A DNA stretch of 41,057 nt from Chryseobacterium sp. RU37D (GCF_900156075.1 NZ_FTMM01000027.1:1-41057), one strand, 5' to 3'; positions 1-8,685 are shown, counted from the first letter of the stretch. Program-made: numbers and translations. The notes: generated by a model from the sequence alone, not told the origin.

Positions 1-95
1 TACTGATGAGTTCCAGATTATTAGTTTTTTAAATTGCAATCCAAAATTGCTAATTTTCTTGGAACTTTTTTGTCTAAATAAGTTTAAACAACTTC
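1..95 (-). mobile_element. Left IS end (inverted copy of 40861-40955)
   Basis: This stretch is the reverse complement of 40861-40955. By eye it differs only at positions 2 and 31. The match stops sharply at 95/40861 (the end reads GAAGTTGTTT going into the element), which looks like an element boundary. The element extends leftwards off the window. At the right-hand copy the same sequence leads into a transposase-like reading frame, so this is probably the end of a second, inverted copy of the same IS. Only the end is visible, so the copy may be full length or truncated. Confidence 0.7.
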
Positions 96-105
96 ATAGA
101 TAAAA

Positions 106-540
106 TTATGACTCAATAAACTCCAATAGATCTTTATTAATCGTCCGATGTTCAGTAGTAGGCATTCCCGTGAGGAAATCCCGGATAAGTAATCAGTTTA
201 CCGTTTTTCAATAGTTTAGCTGATTTTATCGCTGAATTTTCAATAGTAACGATATCTTGTCGTCTTCACCATGAAGAAAGTAATACAGGAATATCTACGG
301 TTTTTAAATCTTCAGTAAAACTTTTTCTGAGAAAGCCTTGATTCCGTCATAAAAACCACAATTCCTCCATCATTCCCTGTCTCCACCAGTTGGTCTGTAC
401 ACCTTGCTTCACTACTGCACCTTCTCTGTTGTAGCCGTAGAAAGGAAAAGAATTTGCTCCTTTAGAAGCAGAATCTGTGTAGAAATAGGAATAAATTCAT
501 AAATCAATCCGTAGGATTGGTATCTGGAAACCGACAATAT
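106..540 (-). pseudogene. Decayed alpha/beta hydrolase (non-heme chloroperoxidase / arylesterase type), C-terminal half
   Basis: Read in shifting frames on the minus strand, the region gives a recognisable alpha/beta-hydrolase tail. Readable pieces include FPFYGYNREGA, WWRQGMM, FTEDLKTVDIPVLL, EDDKIV, IENSAIKSAKLLKNGKL and FPHGMPTTEH, ending KDLLEFIES and a TAA at 106-108. The late EDD (acid) and HG (catalytic His) motifs of the fold are present. At least four single-base shifts break it: after the GMM motif, before FTEDL, before EDD and at KIV. No long ORF survives. The 5' half and nucleophile elbow are absent, and the fragment begins just inside the left IS end. The family assignment rests on motif order only. 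Confidence 0.7.
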
Positions 541-551
541 TTCTGAGATAA

Positions 552-630
552 AGGCTGTCTAAAAAGTACGCCCTGTCTCGGACTCCTTTAGGAGATTCTC
601 AGAGCATCAGTTTACCTTTTGAGACAGCCT
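552..630. repeat. Long-loop inverted repeat AGGCTGTCT...AGACAGCCT
   Basis: Arms 552-566 and 616-630 pair with one mismatch around a loop of about 49 nt. The loop holds a smaller CTCCTTTAGGAG hairpin. The stem is close to that of the strong terminator at 39092-39121, and TGAGATAAAGGCTGTC (544-559) recurs inverted at 5681-5696 in the terminator of the metalloprotease gene. It may be a terminator stem with an enlarged loop; function unproven. Confidence 0.5.
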
Positions 631-721
631 ATAAACATTTTCCAAATATGATTTCTAAACAGATAAAACGCTATAGAGTTTTATAACTTTTATTTTAAAC
701 AACTTCAAAGTTAAAAACAAA

Positions 722-748
722 AAAACCTCAAAAATAATTTGAGGTTTT
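722..748 (-). terminator. Rho-independent terminator of thrS-infC
   Basis: Perfect 11-bp arms AAAACCTCAAA (722-732) and TTTGAGGTTTT (738-748) are separated by 5 nt. On the minus strand a T-rich tract follows. It lies 37 nt beyond the infC stop, so the transcript appears to end here without rpmI/rplT. Confidence 0.85.
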
Positions 749-785
749 GATATTGTGAAATCAGATCCGAAGATCCAGCTGTTGA

Positions 786-1346
786 TTATTTAGCAGCTTT
801 TTTAGGACTCATCATCATAATCATCCTTTTTCCTTCAAGCTTCGGAAGCTGATCTACTTTTCCCACATGCTCCAGTTCCTGAGCAAGTTTCAGAAGCAAA
901 ATCTCTCCCTGATCTTTAAAGATAATCGAACGTCCTTTAAAAAATACGTAGGTCTTCAGTTTTGAACCTTCTTCAAGGAACTTTTCAGCATGTTTTTTCT
1001 TAAACTCGTAGTCGTGCTCATCGGTCTGAGGCCCGAAACGGATCTCTTTCACGACTACTTTCACCTGCTTAGCTTTAAGTTCTTTCTGTTTTTTCTTTTG
1101 CTCGTATAAGAACTTTTTATAGTCCAAAATCCTAGCAATAAACGGTTCAGCCTTGTCGGAAATTACTACAAGATCCAATTCCTGCTCCTGCGCAATCTGT
1201 CTTGCTTTGTCAGTAGGATAAATTCCCGGCTCTACGTTATCGCCCACCAAACGAAGCTCTCTCACACGAATTTTATCGTTGATCAAGTGTGCGTCCTCCT
1301 GTTGCGGACGTCTCTGTGGGCCCCTGTTGTTAAATCTTTGTGCTAT
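786..1346 (-). CDS. infC: Translation initiation factor IF-3, non-AUG start
   Basis: IF-3 binds the 30S subunit, checks start-codon/initiator-tRNA pairing and blocks premature 50S joining. The protein has the IF3-N motif [13 protein letters not shown], the linker region rich in K/Q (about 60-80 of the short form) and the IF3-C core ending MMMSPKK. There is no ATG in frame. The first conventional start is TTG at 1286, but it would cut off an in-frame, conserved-looking tail reading [21 protein letters not shown] therefore extend the gene 20 codons to an ATA codon at 1344-1346, the only AUU/AUA/AUC-type codon in the extension; an in-frame TAA lies at 1359-1361. This gives 186 aa. infC is known to use rare AUU-type starts for autoregulation. 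It follows thrS by about 100 nt in the same operon; rpmI and rplT, which usually follow, are not here. Confidence 0.92.
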   Translation of the reverse strand: MAQRFNNRGPQRRPQQEDAHLINDKIRVRELRLVGDNVEPGIYPTDKARQIAQEQELDLVVISDKAEPFIARILDYKKFLYEQKKKQKELKAKQVKVVVKEIRFGPQTDEHDYEFKKKHAEKFLEEGSKLKTYVFFKGRSIIFKDQGEILLLKLAQELEHVGKVDQLPKLEGKRMIMMMSPKKAAK

Positions 1347-1449
1347 TGTATTATAATTTTATTGGTTAATTTTTCATTTAATTAAAAGATTGAAAATTAC
1401 TGATGTATACTAATCTTTTAATCATTACATTTAAATCTTTTAATGATTT

Positions 1450-3369
1450 TTATATCGCTGCCTCTTTTTTGAAAAAAGCTGCAAAATCTTCAAGGCTCAT
1501 TGCTCCAAGATCGCCTTCACCACGTCTTCGTACAGAAATTGTGCCATACTTTTCTTCATTTTCTCCTACTACAAGCATGAATGGAATTTTATTTAATTCC
1601 GCATCACGGATTTTCTTTCCGGTTTTTTCGTTTCTGTCGTCAATCCGACCGCTAATATCGTAATTTTCTAAAAATTGTGAAACTTTTTTAGCATAATCTA
1701 CATATTTTTCGCTGATCGGAAGGATGATAAACTGATCGGGGCTCAGCCATAACGGGAAATCTCCAGCTGTATTTTCAAGCAAAATAGCAATGAAACGCTC
1801 CATAGAACCAAACGGCGCTCTGTGGATCATTACCGGCCTGTGTTTTTCGTTATCGTTTCCGATATAGTGAAGATCAAATCTTTCCGGTAAGTTATAATCA
1901 ACCTGGATGGTTCCAAGCTGCCACTTTCTGCCTAATGCATCTTTCACCATGAAATCTAGTTTCGGACCATAAAATGCGGCTTCACCATATTCAACAACCG
2001 TTGTCAGATTTTTGTTTTTTGCTGCTGTGATGATCGCATTTTCTGCTTTTTCCCAGTTTTCATCAGAACCTATATATTTTTCTCTGTTATCAGGATCTCT
2101 TAATGATACCTGAGTCACAAAATCTTCGAAGCCTAATGATCTGAAAACGTATAATACCAAATCGATTACTGCTTCAAATTCTCCTAAAAGCTGATCAGGA
2201 GTACAGAAAAGGTGAGCATCATCCTGGGTAAACCCACGAACCCTTGTCAGCCCATGAAGCTCTCCACTTTGTTCATATCTGTAAACGGTACCGAATTCTG
2301 CATATCTTTTTGGTAAATCTCTGTAGCTCCATTGTGAAGTTTTGTAGATTTCACAGTGGTGAGGGCAGTTCATCGGCTTTAGCATAAATTCTTCTCCTTC
2401 ATTTGGAGTTTTGATCGGCTGGAAGCTGTCTGCTCCATATTTATCCCAGTGTCCTGAAGTTACATATAATTCTTTTGCCCCGATATGTGGTGACATTACA
2501 AATTCGTAACCTCCCTTTTTCTGAGCTGCGGAAAGGAAATTTTCCAATTTTCTTCTTAAAGCTGTACCTTTTGGCAACCATAACGGTAAACCGGCACCTA
2601 CTTTTTCAGAGAACGCAAAAATTCCAAGTTCTTTACCTAGTTTTCTGTGGTCTCTTCTTTTTGCTTCTTCTAATCTTTCAAGATATTCCGTAAGGTCTTT
2701 CTGCTTAGGAAAAGAAATACCGTAAACTCTTGTTAACTGAGGATTTTTTTCATTCCCTCTCCAGTATGCTCCAGCTGCATTCAAAATCTTGACTGCTTTT
2801 ACAATACTTGTATTCGGGATGTGCCCTCCACGACAAAGGTCTGTAAAATCATCATGTGTCACAAAAGTGATCTCCCCATCATTAAGGTTAGAAATCAATT
2901 CTACTTTATATGGATTATCTGCATATACTTTTAGCGCCTCTTCTTTAGAAACAGGATATAATGAGAATGTTGAGCTTTTTTTAGCATTTTCCAATACTTT
3001 TTTCTCAATTTTCTCGAAGTCTTTTTCGGATAAATTTTCGTCGCCGAAATCTACATCATAATAGAACCCGCTTTCAATGGCCGGGCCAATTGTCAACTTA
3101 GCATTAGGATAAAATTCAAGGATAGCCTGCGCCAGAAGGTGGGCAGAAGAATGCCAGAACGCTTTCTTTCCAAGATCATCATTCCAGGTCAGTAGTTGTA
3201 CCGTAGAATCCGTGGTGATAGGCGTGGTCGTCTCTACTTGTTTGTCATTAACAATTGCGGAAATGGTATTTCTAGCCAATCCCTCGCTTATAGATTTTGC
3301 CACATCTAGCGGAGTAACTCCCGCCTCGAATTCTTTGACACTATTGTCTGGAAGTGTAATTTTTATCAT
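1450..3369 (-). CDS. thrS: Threonyl-tRNA synthetase
   Basis: Charges tRNA-Thr with threonine in the cytoplasm. At 639 aa it is the normal full-length bacterial form. An N-terminal TGS domain (about 1-60) is followed by the second additional (editing) domain with the HSSAH motif at H73/H77. The class II catalytic core has NCPHHCEIY, the motif-2 region [19 protein letters not shown], and the motif-3 region [13 protein letters not shown]-terminal anticodon-binding domain ends the protein. The ATG at 3369 follows a typical A-rich leader. It is the first gene of a thrS-infC operon; an exact -7 box lies upstream at 3394-3401. Confidence 0.97.
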   Translation of the reverse strand: MIKITLPDNSVKEFEAGVTPLDVAKSISEGLARNTISAIVNDKQVETTTPITTDSTVQLLTWNDDLGKKAFWHSSAHLLAQAILEFYPNAKLTIGPAIESGFYYDVDFGDENLSEKDFEKIEKKVLENAKKSSTFSLYPVSKEEALKVYADNPYKVELISNLNDGEITFVTHDDFTDLCRGGHIPNTSIVKAVKILNAAGAYWRGNEKNPQLTRVYGISFPKQKDLTEYLERLEEAKRRDHRKLGKELGIFAFSEKVGAGLPLWLPKGTALRRKLENFLSAAQKKGGYEFVMSPHIGAKELYVTSGHWDKYGADSFQPIKTPNEGEEFMLKPMNCPHHCEIYKTSQWSYRDLPKRYAEFGTVYRYEQSGELHGLTRVRGFTQDDAHLFCTPDQLLGEFEAVIDLVLYVFRSLGFEDFVTQVSLRDPDNREKYIGSDENWEKAENAIITAAKNKNLTTVVEYGEAAFYGPKLDFMVKDALGRKWQLGTIQVDYNLPERFDLHYIGNDNEKHRPVMIHRAPFGSMERFIAILLENTAGDFPLWLSPDQFIILPISEKYVDYAKKVSQFLENYDISGRIDDRNEKTGKKIRDAELNKIPFMLVVGENEEKYGTISVRRRGEGDLGAMSLEDFAAFFKKEAAI

Positions 3370-3393
3370 TGTTTACTAAGAAATTTTAAGATG

Positions 3394-3401
3394 CAAAAAT
3401 A
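3394..3401 (-). promoter_or_regulatory. -7 box upstream of thrS
   Basis: Minus-strand TATTTTTG fits the Bacteroidota -7 consensus TAnnTTTG, about 25 nt before the thrS ATG. No convincing TTTG -33 box is seen at the expected spacing. Confidence 0.5.
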
Positions 3402-3534
3402 CGGAATTTTTATCTCTTTGAGAAATTGTTGCATGATTATTCATGAAATTTTAACGATAAATCTTACCAATATATGGTTATGGGCTTAAAACTTTAAAAT
3501 ACTGTTGAAAAAGTATAACTTCAATTCTAACCGT

Positions 3535-3601
3535 TTCGACGCTCGCTTCGCTCGCGCTTCTTATTTTATAAAGAAAGGTCGCGAGCGAAGCGAGCGTCGA
3601 A
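3535..3601. repeat. Perfect 22-bp inverted repeat built of GCGAGCG words
   Basis: Arms 3535-3556 and 3580-3601 are perfect reverse complements (beginning TTCGACGCTCG) with a 23-nt A/T-rich loop. The arms are strikingly GC-rich for this genome. It lies between the thrS 5' region and the end of the next operon. It shares the outer TTCGAC with the palindrome at 22956-23037, which suggests a REP-like family. Confidence 0.85.
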
Positions 3602-3632
3602 AAAGTTGGTATTAGCGATATAATTAAATAAA

Positions 3633-3660
3633 AAAATACTAAGCTTTCACTTAGTATTTT
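3633..3660 (-). terminator. Terminator overlapping the end of the small hydrophilic gene
   Basis: Arms AAAATACTAAG (3633-3643) and CTTAGTATTTT (3650-3660) are perfect. The minus-strand side runs into a T-rich tract. The stop codon of the gene ending at 3647 sits in the loop. Confidence 0.8.
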
Positions 3661-3841
3661 CTGTATTATCGGTTTTTCCTGTTTTGTGGTTTTTTGAAGA
3701 TTTTTGAACATCTTCTTTATCAATATCAGGTGGGTTAGTTTTTTCCGAAGCGGCCGGAATACCCCGAAAATCTTGATTCTGCTCTTTAGTTTCTGCAGCA
3801 TTTGCAGATTCTTTCTTTTTGTCATTCCCTTTTGAATTCAT
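3647..3841 (-). CDS. Small hydrophilic hypothetical protein (64 aa)
   Basis: I do not recognise a family. The 64-residue product is almost entirely charged or polar (many K, E, N, D, T), with no hydrophobic core, signal peptide or membrane segment, so it is probably disordered and cytosolic. It lies 53 nt after the DUF4230 gene on the same strand and ends inside a clean terminator hairpin, which supports it as a real last gene. An overlapping longer frame (3478-3825) runs through the terminator and the palindrome and was rejected. Confidence 0.6.
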   Translation of the reverse strand: MNSKGNDKKKESANAAETKEQNQDFRGIPAASEKTNPPDIDKEDVQKSSKNHKTGKTDNTENTK

Positions 3842-3894
3842 AGCATTGAAGTTTAAGGTTTAAAGTTTCAAGCTAAGGTTCAGCATTAATTAGG

Positions 3895-4500
3895 TTAAAG
3901 TCCTAAAATCCCGAGCTTGCCTGTCTGGTCTTCAATTTTATAATTCAAAGCCTTTGCCAAAACGAAAATATTATTAAGATTTTCCATTAATTGTTTACGT
4001 CCTTCGGTTCGAAGCTGATTTTCATTAACAGATTTAATTGCCGTTTCTTTTGCTTTCTGGGTTACGTTTTTAATATCTTTTTCAGAAATCCTGTTAAAAA
4101 ATGAATCGTCCAGCGACTGAATTTCAACGCTTGGGGTAATTCTTACGTCTGCATCGGGAAGCTCTTTAATAATCAATTTTTTGTTGATAGAATCTACTTC
4201 AAGCTTCATTTTATTAAGATCATAAGAAACCTGTGCATTGGTTTTTGTGTATGTAATAATACCATTGCTGGTCATTTCTTTACCTAAAAATTCGTAGCTC
4301 ATTTTGGTTTTCTGCATAGAGGAAGAATTCTGTTCCAACACCACCATTTTATTCATTTTTGAAATCTGGTTGGTAAGAATATAATAATCCGACTGCTCCG
4401 TCTTTTTATTAGGATTAAAACACGTCCTAAAACTGAAAAACAGAATGGTCATTAAAACAATCCCGCTCAGAAACGGTATTATGATTCTGATATTTCTCAA
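3895..4500 (-). CDS. Membrane-anchored DUF4230 family protein
   Basis: 201 aa with one N-terminal membrane segment (about residues 6-26, IIIPFLSGIVLMTILFF) followed by a soluble domain that would face the periplasm. The body, with the LNKMKLEVD strand region and a C-terminal helical segment, matches my memory of DUF4230 proteins of Bacteroidota; the function of that family is unknown. It starts 3 nt after the thioredoxin-like gene, so the two are probably co-transcribed and envelope-associated. Confidence 0.7.
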   Translation of the reverse strand: MRNIRIIIPFLSGIVLMTILFFSFRTCFNPNKKTEQSDYYILTNQISKMNKMVVLEQNSSSMQKTKMSYEFLGKEMTSNGIITYTKTNAQVSYDLNKMKLEVDSINKKLIIKELPDADVRITPSVEIQSLDDSFFNRISEKDIKNVTQKAKETAIKSVNENQLRTEGRKQLMENLNNIFVLAKALNYKIEDQTGKLGILGL

Positions 4501-4503
4501 ATC

Positions 4504-5082
4504 TTACTTCTTAAAAATTTCTTGGATCACAGAAGAGTCATCCTTTTTCAAGATTTCAACCAAATCTCTTTCAATATAGCCTGTGCTAGGCATTTCTACG
4601 ATTCTTCCGATTTCTTTTCCGTATTTTTGAACGATAATGGTAGGCACTTTCTGGATATTATATAGTCCTTCATCACCGTTTGGAGATTCTTTTTTACGGT
4701 TTAAGGCAATAACGGTTAATTTATTATCCGGAAATTTCAATTCTTCTAAAATTTTCATCAGCCTCGGAAAATCCCTGTGACTGTCTTCACACCAGGTTCC
4801 CATAAAAACCAGAATATTATATGTATTGACCTTCTGTTTTCTCAGCTGGTCTACCGCCTTTTGATCTATTGCATATTCATCATGCTCCTTCACATACCAA
4901 TCTGCGTAAGGTGCTTTTAAAAACTGCTCTTTCAGCTGGTTTCCCAAAAGCATTTTACCGTCATTCGTAGTTTCAACTTCGCGGTTTACCACTACTTTTT
5001 GAGCGTTGATATGCTGTGCATTAAAAGCCATACAGGAAACAACAGCGATATTTGTAATAAATTTTTTCATACTATTTTTCAA
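4504..5082 (-). CDS. Exported thioredoxin-fold protein with CxxS site
   Basis: 192 aa. An N-terminal signal peptide (hydrophobic ITNIAVVSCMAFNA, likely cleavage after HINAQ near residue 27) predicts export to the periplasm. The thioredoxin fold is shown by FMGTWCEDSHRDFPRL (residues 93-106) and by VPTIIV, which carries the expected cis-proline. The active site reads W97-C98-E-D-S101, so the second cysteine of CxxC is replaced by serine. This favours a single-cysteine or non-redox role over a classical dithiol oxidoreductase. Its start overlaps the end of the MazG-like gene by 11 nt, implying translational coupling. M5 is an alternative start. Confidence 0.85.
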   Translation of the reverse strand: MKNSMKKFITNIAVVSCMAFNAQHINAQKVVVNREVETTNDGKMLLGNQLKEQFLKAPYADWYVKEHDEYAIDQKAVDQLRKQKVNTYNILVFMGTWCEDSHRDFPRLMKILEELKFPDNKLTVIALNRKKESPNGDEGLYNIQKVPTIIVQKYGKEIGRIVEMPSTGYIERDLVEILKKDDSSVIQEIFKK

Positions 5083-5539
5083 TAATTGTCTTCAAATCAG
5101 CAGGAGAGTAGTATTTGTTTTTCAAGACTTTATGATCTGCCTTTCTGTAAACATTATACTTTTCGCCTGATTTTTCATAGAACGATTCTACGTCTTTTGC
5201 TTTATAAAATTCAACGGTTTCCTGTGCCTGTTCTTCATTATCGCAAGCTTTCGACATATTGGAACGCTGAACTTCGTTGAATAGCTCTACAAATTTACTG
5301 CCAAGTCCGAATTCCAGAACCGCACCGCTTAAAACATACTGTAAATCGCAAAGAGCATCTGCAATTTCTACAATATTATTATCGCCGATTGCATGCTTTA
5401 GTTCATTTAATTCTTCCTGTAAAAGCTCAACTCTAAGATTACATCTTTCCTTGGAAGGAATCTGCGGAGTATCCAGAATAGGGGCTTTGAAAGTGGTGTG
5501 GAATTCTGCTACCTGGTTCAGACTGTCAATTTTATCCAT
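5072..5539 (-). CDS. MazG-like nucleotide pyrophosphohydrolase
   Basis: 155 aa all-alpha NTP-pyrophosphatase of the MazG/DR2231-like type, predicted to hydrolyse nucleoside triphosphates to monophosphate and pyrophosphate. The metal-binding acidic pattern is visible as EELNELKHAI followed by EIADALCDLQYVLSGA (E-x3-E and D-x3-D spacing). The start sits 19 nt downstream of a -33/-7 promoter. It is the first gene of a four-gene operon; why it is coupled to an exported thioredoxin-like protein is not evident. Confidence 0.85.
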   Translation of the reverse strand: MDKIDSLNQVAEFHTTFKAPILDTPQIPSKERCNLRVELLQEELNELKHAIGDNNIVEIADALCDLQYVLSGAVLEFGLGSKFVELFNEVQRSNMSKACDNEEQAQETVEFYKAKDVESFYEKSGEKYNVYRKADHKVLKNKYYSPADLKTIIEK

Positions 5540-5557
5540 GAATATTTTTATTTAAGG

Positions 5558-5589
5558 CAAATATAATGATTGGTTAAGAAAAGAGCAAA
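5558..5589 (-). promoter_or_regulatory. -33/-7 promoter of the MazG-like operon
   Basis: Minus-strand TTTG (5586-5589), a 20-nt spacer and TATATTTG (5558-5565) match the Bacteroidota housekeeping promoter. The predicted start lies about 14 nt before the ATG at 5539. Confidence 0.7.
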
Positions 5590-5660
5590 GATACGAGATA
5601 CGAGTTTCGAGTTTTTGAATGTGTTTTAAATCCCGGAACACGAAACTCGGAATTCAAAAC

Positions 5661-5689
5661 AAAAAAGACTATCCGTTTCCGGACAGCCT
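5661..5689 (-). terminator. Terminator of the metalloprotease gene
   Basis: Arms 5666-5675 and 5680-5689 pair as AGGCTGTCCG/CGGATAGTCT with two G-U pairs. On the minus strand a run of T follows (AAAAAA at 5661-5666 on plus). It lies 30 nt past the stop at 5719. Confidence 0.75.
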
Positions 5690-5718
5690 TTATCTCAAAG
5701 TTTAATTGAGTCAAGCAA

Positions 5719-8649
5719 TTAGTTTTTAATGAATCTCTTAGTGATTTCTCCTACTTGGATCATGTAAGCCCCTTTGATAAGGTGACTTACTTTCACTGAG
5801 CCTCTTTCGAGTTTTCCTGAATTGATTAGTTTTCCACCCATGTCAAAGATTTTGTAATCTTCAGACGTCGTATTTGAAACATTTAAAATGTCTCTGACAG
5901 GATTTGGATATAATTTAATATCTGTCATTAAATCTTTTGTATCAAGAATTTCTCCCCTTCCTGAAGAAACAATATTTAAAGTATAATCTTCTACCTGGCC
6001 GTAAGTATAAGATCCGCAGGAAGATGTAGGTACAGAGCTGTACTTCATCATCACTCTCATTCTCGTGGTTCCAAGAGCTGCTGATGCCGGAATGGTGATA
6101 GGGCCTGTAGCCGGGCTTGTTGTAGAACCTGCTTTAGACCATGCCAATTCTCCGCTGTCTATAAAGTCTCCGTCCTTGTTATAATCGATGTAAACAGCAT
6201 AAGCCTCATTGTACACTGTAGATGTCCAAACCGGAGTCACGGAAATGGTATAAGCAGAACCTCTTGTAACATTGGTAGATACAGAAGTGAAATCTTCGTA
6301 ACCTGCAGTTCCTGCTGAAGTATTGTTAATGGTTCCGAATTTTACGTTTCCTATTCTTTCATCAGCTGTATTGGCTGCAGAAGCCGAACAATACGTCACT
6401 GTGCTTCCTGCAAGAGTTGTTATGCTTACAATATTGCTTGAAGGAGAAATATTTCCGGCCGCATCTTTTGCTTTTACCGAGAAGATGTATGTAGTTGAAG
6501 GAGTAAGACTTGTTACGGTATAAGTCGTTGATGCTGTGGAACCGATCAATGAAGCTCCCTGATAAACATCATAACCTGTAACCGCTACATTATCTGTAGC
6601 ATCAGACCATGAAAGGCTTGTGCTTGTGGAAGTTGTACCTGAGGCTGCCAATACAGGTGCTGTAGGAGCTATCGTATCTGTGCCACCTGAACCTGCATTT
6701 ACAGTAATATTTGCATTATTCACATCAAAGAAAATATGATTTGAACCTTTTACCATGATTCTTCCTGTTGTAGTGGATGAATTAGGGATGGTAACCGCTT
6801 GGGAACCATCGTTCGGAGTTCCGGCCAATAGGGTAGTCCATGTATTTCCGCTGTCTGTAGACCAAAGAATGTCGACATTTGTTGCATTTACACCATTAGC
6901 TGTAGTTCCTGCTACGTTCCAAGTAACAGTTTGAGATGTTCCGCCGGTATAGGTCGTTGCAGAATTCTGTGAGCTTACACTGAATGGGCCTGCGGTTCCG
7001 TTTACGGTAATTACGGCATCATCAGAATTATTCCCTGAACCTCCGGCTCTATTGTCACGAACGGTAAACCTGAAATTATATGATCTTGCAACGTTTGATA
7101 AAGCCTCAACGGTGATTTCTGAACCTGCTGTAGTAGTGGCTCCTGCTAAAATAGAGGTCATTCTTGGGAAGTATCTCGTAGGTGTAGCCTGCGGTGTCCA
7201 TGATCTGAAGGTAGGTCCAGAAGCTTTTGTAGCACTTGCTGCAGAGCTTGTTCCTGTCTGGGAAGAAGAAGCATTGTCCATTTGTTCCCAAATATAGGTT
7301 AAAGAATCTCCGTTGGCATCAGTTCCGGTTCCTGTTAACATAAATGGTGTGCCTTTCGGAATGGTATAATCTGAACCTGCATTTGCCGTTGGAACTGAAT
7401 TTCCTGTGTTTGTGCTAACCGGGCAGGTTTTAGCTTTAATATTATTAGTGATTTGCTGTATACTGATCGCATGGAAAAATGCATCAGAATGTGGCTGGAT
7501 ATCCTGTGAAGTGATTCCTGCATAGCCCATGATTGTCGACCCTGATCCGGGCTCCATATTAGCACCAGTTCCTTCATTACTCATTGAGAAGGTATGATTT
7601 CCACCAAATTGATGCCCCATTTCGTGAGCTACATAATCGATGTCAAAATTATCTCCCGAGGGAATGGCATCTGCCGGAGAAGTATATCCGCTTCCTTTAG
7701 AACCGTTTGTACATACACAGCCAATACAGCCTGCGTTTCCGCCTCCTCCGGAAGCTCCGAATAAGTGACCTATATCATAATTTGCTTCACCGATGACAGA
7801 GGTTAAAGTTGATTGTAGCTGAGAATTCCAATTGTTCATCTGTGCTGCTGGAGAATAAGGATCTGAAGAAGCATTTGTGTAAATTACGGCATCATTGTTT
7901 GAGATTAAAACCATTCTTGCTGCAAAGTCTTTTTCAAACACTGCGTTTACACGGGTCATAGTATTGTTCATCGCGGCTAAAGCATTGGCTTTTGTTCCTC
8001 CGAAATAGGCTGTGTATTCTCCTGTACAGGAAAGCGCTAATCTGAATGTTCTTAATTTAGCATCATCTGCGTTTGGTCTTGCCACAACATTTGTGTTGGT
8101 AACACCTTTTTGAGCAACATCAATTACGGTACATTCAAATTTGTTGAGATCGTCTTTCTTATCAAATTTTTTGTAGACAACGTATGTTGAAAGATCTTTA
8201 TTATAAGGCTCAATGAAAACTGCTGACTTGTCTCCATAAATTTTCATTGTTGAAAGGCCAAGTGGTGAAACACTGAAATAAATTGTCGAATTGGAATCAT
8301 CTAAACCTTCGCCTACGTAAGACTTGATTTCGGGATATTTTGCTGCCAGCTGAGGATCAAAGTTAGAATTTTCTCTTACTTTAAAATCGTCCATTTTTCC
8401 TTCAGAATTAGGGAAGGAGATAATAACCTCTGATTTTTCCCCGGCTGCTAATCTTTTAGGAGCTTTTAACAAGGCATTTTTCAATCCGTTAATGTCCAGG
8501 CTATAGATCTTGGGATTGCTGATGCTTGTTTTGTTTTGAAAGATTTCTGAAGTTGTTTTTCCTGAGCTTTCAGACCAGAGACGATCGGTCTGCGCGAAAG
8601 AAATGCCCGATAGAAGAAGCATTCCAATCATCGATAATTGTTTTTTCAT
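5719..8649 (-). CDS. Secreted reprolysin-like metalloprotease with T9SS sorting tail
   Basis: 976 aa. A signal peptide (1-20, ending SFAQ) is followed by a propeptide-like region (about 20-195) and a metzincin catalytic domain (about 200-410). The zinc motif is HEMGHQFGGNH (H342, H346, H352) with the Met-turn STIMGYAG around M374. Ig-like/PKD-like segments follow (about 420-650), then a fibronectin type III domain (about 660-745) and a GEVED-type domain ending GQVEDYTLNI (about 750-895). The T9SS type A C-terminal domain (about 905-976) has LYPNPVRDILNV and ends in basic residues. It is predicted to be exported by Sec, then secreted or surface-attached by T9SS to degrade external protein. It is a single-gene unit with its own -7 box and terminator. 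Confidence 0.93.
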   Translation of the reverse strand: MKKQLSMIGMLLLSGISFAQTDRLWSESSGKTTSEIFQNKTSISNPKIYSLDINGLKNALLKAPKRLAAGEKSEVIISFPNSEGKMDDFKVRENSNFDPQLAAKYPEIKSYVGEGLDDSNSTIYFSVSPLGLSTMKIYGDKSAVFIEPYNKDLSTYVVYKKFDKKDDLNKFECTVIDVAQKGVTNTNVVARPNADDAKLRTFRLALSCTGEYTAYFGGTKANALAAMNNTMTRVNAVFEKDFAARMVLISNNDAVIYTNASSDPYSPAAQMNNWNSQLQSTLTSVIGEANYDIGHLFGASGGGGNAGCIGCVCTNGSKGSGYTSPADAIPSGDNFDIDYVAHEMGHQFGGNHTFSMSNEGTGANMEPGSGSTIMGYAGITSQDIQPHSDAFFHAISIQQITNNIKAKTCPVSTNTGNSVPTANAGSDYTIPKGTPFMLTGTGTDANGDSLTYIWEQMDNASSSQTGTSSAASATKASGPTFRSWTPQATPTRYFPRMTSILAGATTTAGSEITVEALSNVARSYNFRFTVRDNRAGGSGNNSDDAVITVNGTAGPFSVSSQNSATTYTGGTSQTVTWNVAGTTANGVNATNVDILWSTDSGNTWTTLLAGTPNDGSQAVTIPNSSTTTGRIMVKGSNHIFFDVNNANITVNAGSGGTDTIAPTAPVLAASGTTSTSTSLSWSDATDNVAVTGYDVYQGASLIGSTASTTYTVTSLTPSTTYIFSVKAKDAAGNISPSSNIVSITTLAGSTVTYCSASAANTADERIGNVKFGTINNTSAGTAGYEDFTSVSTNVTRGSAYTISVTPVWTSTVYNEAYAVYIDYNKDGDFIDSGELAWSKAGSTTSPATGPITIPASAALGTTRMRVMMKYSSVPTSSCGSYTYGQVEDYTLNIVSSGRGEILDTKDLMTDIKLYPNPVRDILNVSNTTSEDYKIFDMGGKLINSGKLERGSVKVSHLIKGAYMIQVGEITKRFIKN

Positions 8650-8677
8650 ATTAAATTCTTTTTTGATTGTGGAATAT

Positions 8678-8685
8678 CAAATCTA
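8678..8685 (-). promoter_or_regulatory. -7 box upstream of the metalloprotease gene
   Basis: Minus-strand TAGATTTG fits TAnnTTTG, 28 nt before the ATG at 8649. A TTTC sits near the -33 position, one base off consensus. Confidence 0.5.

Noticed and set aside
3535..3601. CRISPR or attachment site
   Set aside because: Only one inverted pair, no direct repeats with spacers, and no integrase nearby.
3478..3825. 115-aa minus-strand frame overlapping the small hydrophilic gene
   Set aside because: It runs through a terminator and the GC-rich palindrome and has no natural composition; the 64-aa frame ends at the terminator.
7052..7297. Plus-strand ORFs inside the metalloprotease, thrS and bioB genes
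   Set aside because: Antisense shadows of well-supported genes, with no initiation signals or recognisable products.
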